Assembly (NCBI GenBank): GCA_017527945.1
Contig: JAFXPL010000142.1
Location: 1-12,519, forward strand
Direction of reading: 5' to 3'
DNA: 12,519 bases
DNA from: Bacteroidales bacterium
Lineage (GTDB): Bacteria; Bacteroidota; Bacteroidia; Bacteroidales; WCHB1-69
The notes beneath the pieces were generated by a model. The model was not told the DNA's origin. It ran no database searches and saw nothing but the letters and a program-made list of their open reading frames with translations. The position numbers and the translations under genes were made by a program. Shown one piece after another: positions 12,170-12,519 of the stretch. Every line of letters starts with the position of its first letter. Position 1 is the first letter of the stretch.

Positions 12170-12519
12170 ATGGAACATACTTATAAACTCAAAAAAGGAC
12201 TGGACGTGCGGCTTACCGGCGAGGCCGAACAGCAAGTGACGCAGGCTACCGCATCTGCACTTTATGCCGTGCGCCCCACAGACTTCTATGGTTTGGTGCC
12301 CAAACCCATCGTGAAGCCTGGCGACAAGGTTAGAGCCGGCGATACACTTTTTGTGGACAAAGCCACGGAGCGAATTCGTGTGGTGAGCCCCGTGAGTGGC
12401 ACTGTCAAGGAAATCGTGCGCGGAGCAAGGCGTAAGATTATGGCTATCACCATTGAGCCATCGGCTTCACAAGTATTTGCCGAATTCAAGAAGCCCGACA
12501 TTAACGCTACTCAGCGAAA
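12170..12519 (+). CDS. nqrA: NqrA, Na+-translocating NADH:quinone reductase subunit A (5' part)
   Basis: The N-terminal 116 residues are visible and the gene runs off the window; full NqrA is about 450 residues. NqrA is the cytoplasmic, quinone-handling subunit of the six-subunit respiratory complex that couples NADH oxidation to Na+ export. Recognisable parts are the start MEHTYKLKKGLDVRLTGEAE, the Rnf/Nqr-type VPKPIVKPGDKVRAGD (about 43-58, typical of the biotinyl/lipoyl-like fold) and SPVSGTVKEIVRGARRK (about 73-89). ATG at 12170 is preferred because the family begins with this K-x-K-x-G-L-D block and the promoter element lies just upstream. In Bacteroidota this gene normally starts the operon nqrABCDEF; the rest lies outside. 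A broken nqrB copy opens the window at base 1. Confidence 0.96.
   Translation, partial: MEHTYKLKKGLDVRLTGEAEQQVTQATASALYAVRPTDFYGLVPKPIVKPGDKVRAGDTLFVDKATERIRVVSPVSGTVKEIVRGARRKIMAITIEPSASQVFAEFKKPDINATQR

Overview
The window looks like a chromosomal segment from a member of the Bacteroidales, most likely Prevotella or a close relative. The evidence is NqrA and NqrB sequences of the Bacteroidota type, a MreB of Bacteroidota type, C-terminal surface-protein tails of the 'LQGRRV...GIFIINGRKV' kind, and many upstream matches to the Bacteroidota -7 promoter element TAnnTTTG. No tRNA, rRNA, CRISPR array, transposase or integrase was seen.

Left part (1-600): a 5' piece of nqrB runs directly into the broken 3' end of a secreted-protein gene and ends at a strong hairpin. 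From 658 to 4503 lies an AT-rich run of minus-strand genes. These are a W-repeat protein, an unrecognised 310-residue protein, a divergent orphan MreB, and a protein resembling uracil-DNA glycosylases. They are separated by hairpin terminators and each has its own promoter candidate, so they look like single-gene units. Upstream of the last gene is a G-rich stretch followed by an array of 22-bp repeats (4726-4835).

Middle part (4972-9855): a small minus-strand ORF and a TM2-domain membrane protein are followed by a plus-strand set. The plus-strand set is a metallophosphoesterase, a WYL-domain regulator, a secreted protein and a DnaQ-like exonuclease. The phosphoesterase and the secreted protein share a related 5' leader (6455-6569 and 8443-8645). 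In both cases the leader begins at the predicted transcription start and ends 7-14 nt before the start codon. Its two ends are complementary, and the 5' end can instead fold on itself. This is the best candidate in the window for an undescribed regulatory element.

Right part (9856-12519): a hairpin-rich non-coding stretch, a TrmH-type RNA methyltransferase missing its N-terminal domain, and opposite it the broken tail of a sulfatase running into another secreted-protein tail with two in-frame stops. A clear terminator follows, and then a promoter and the intact start of nqrA, which runs off the window.

The window begins inside an nqrB copy and ends inside nqrA, both on the plus strand. This arrangement, together with two junctions at short shared sequences, suggests a tandem duplication, an integrated or excised circle, or a chimeric assembly. 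All functional calls rest on reading the sequence and on family knowledge; no database search was run.
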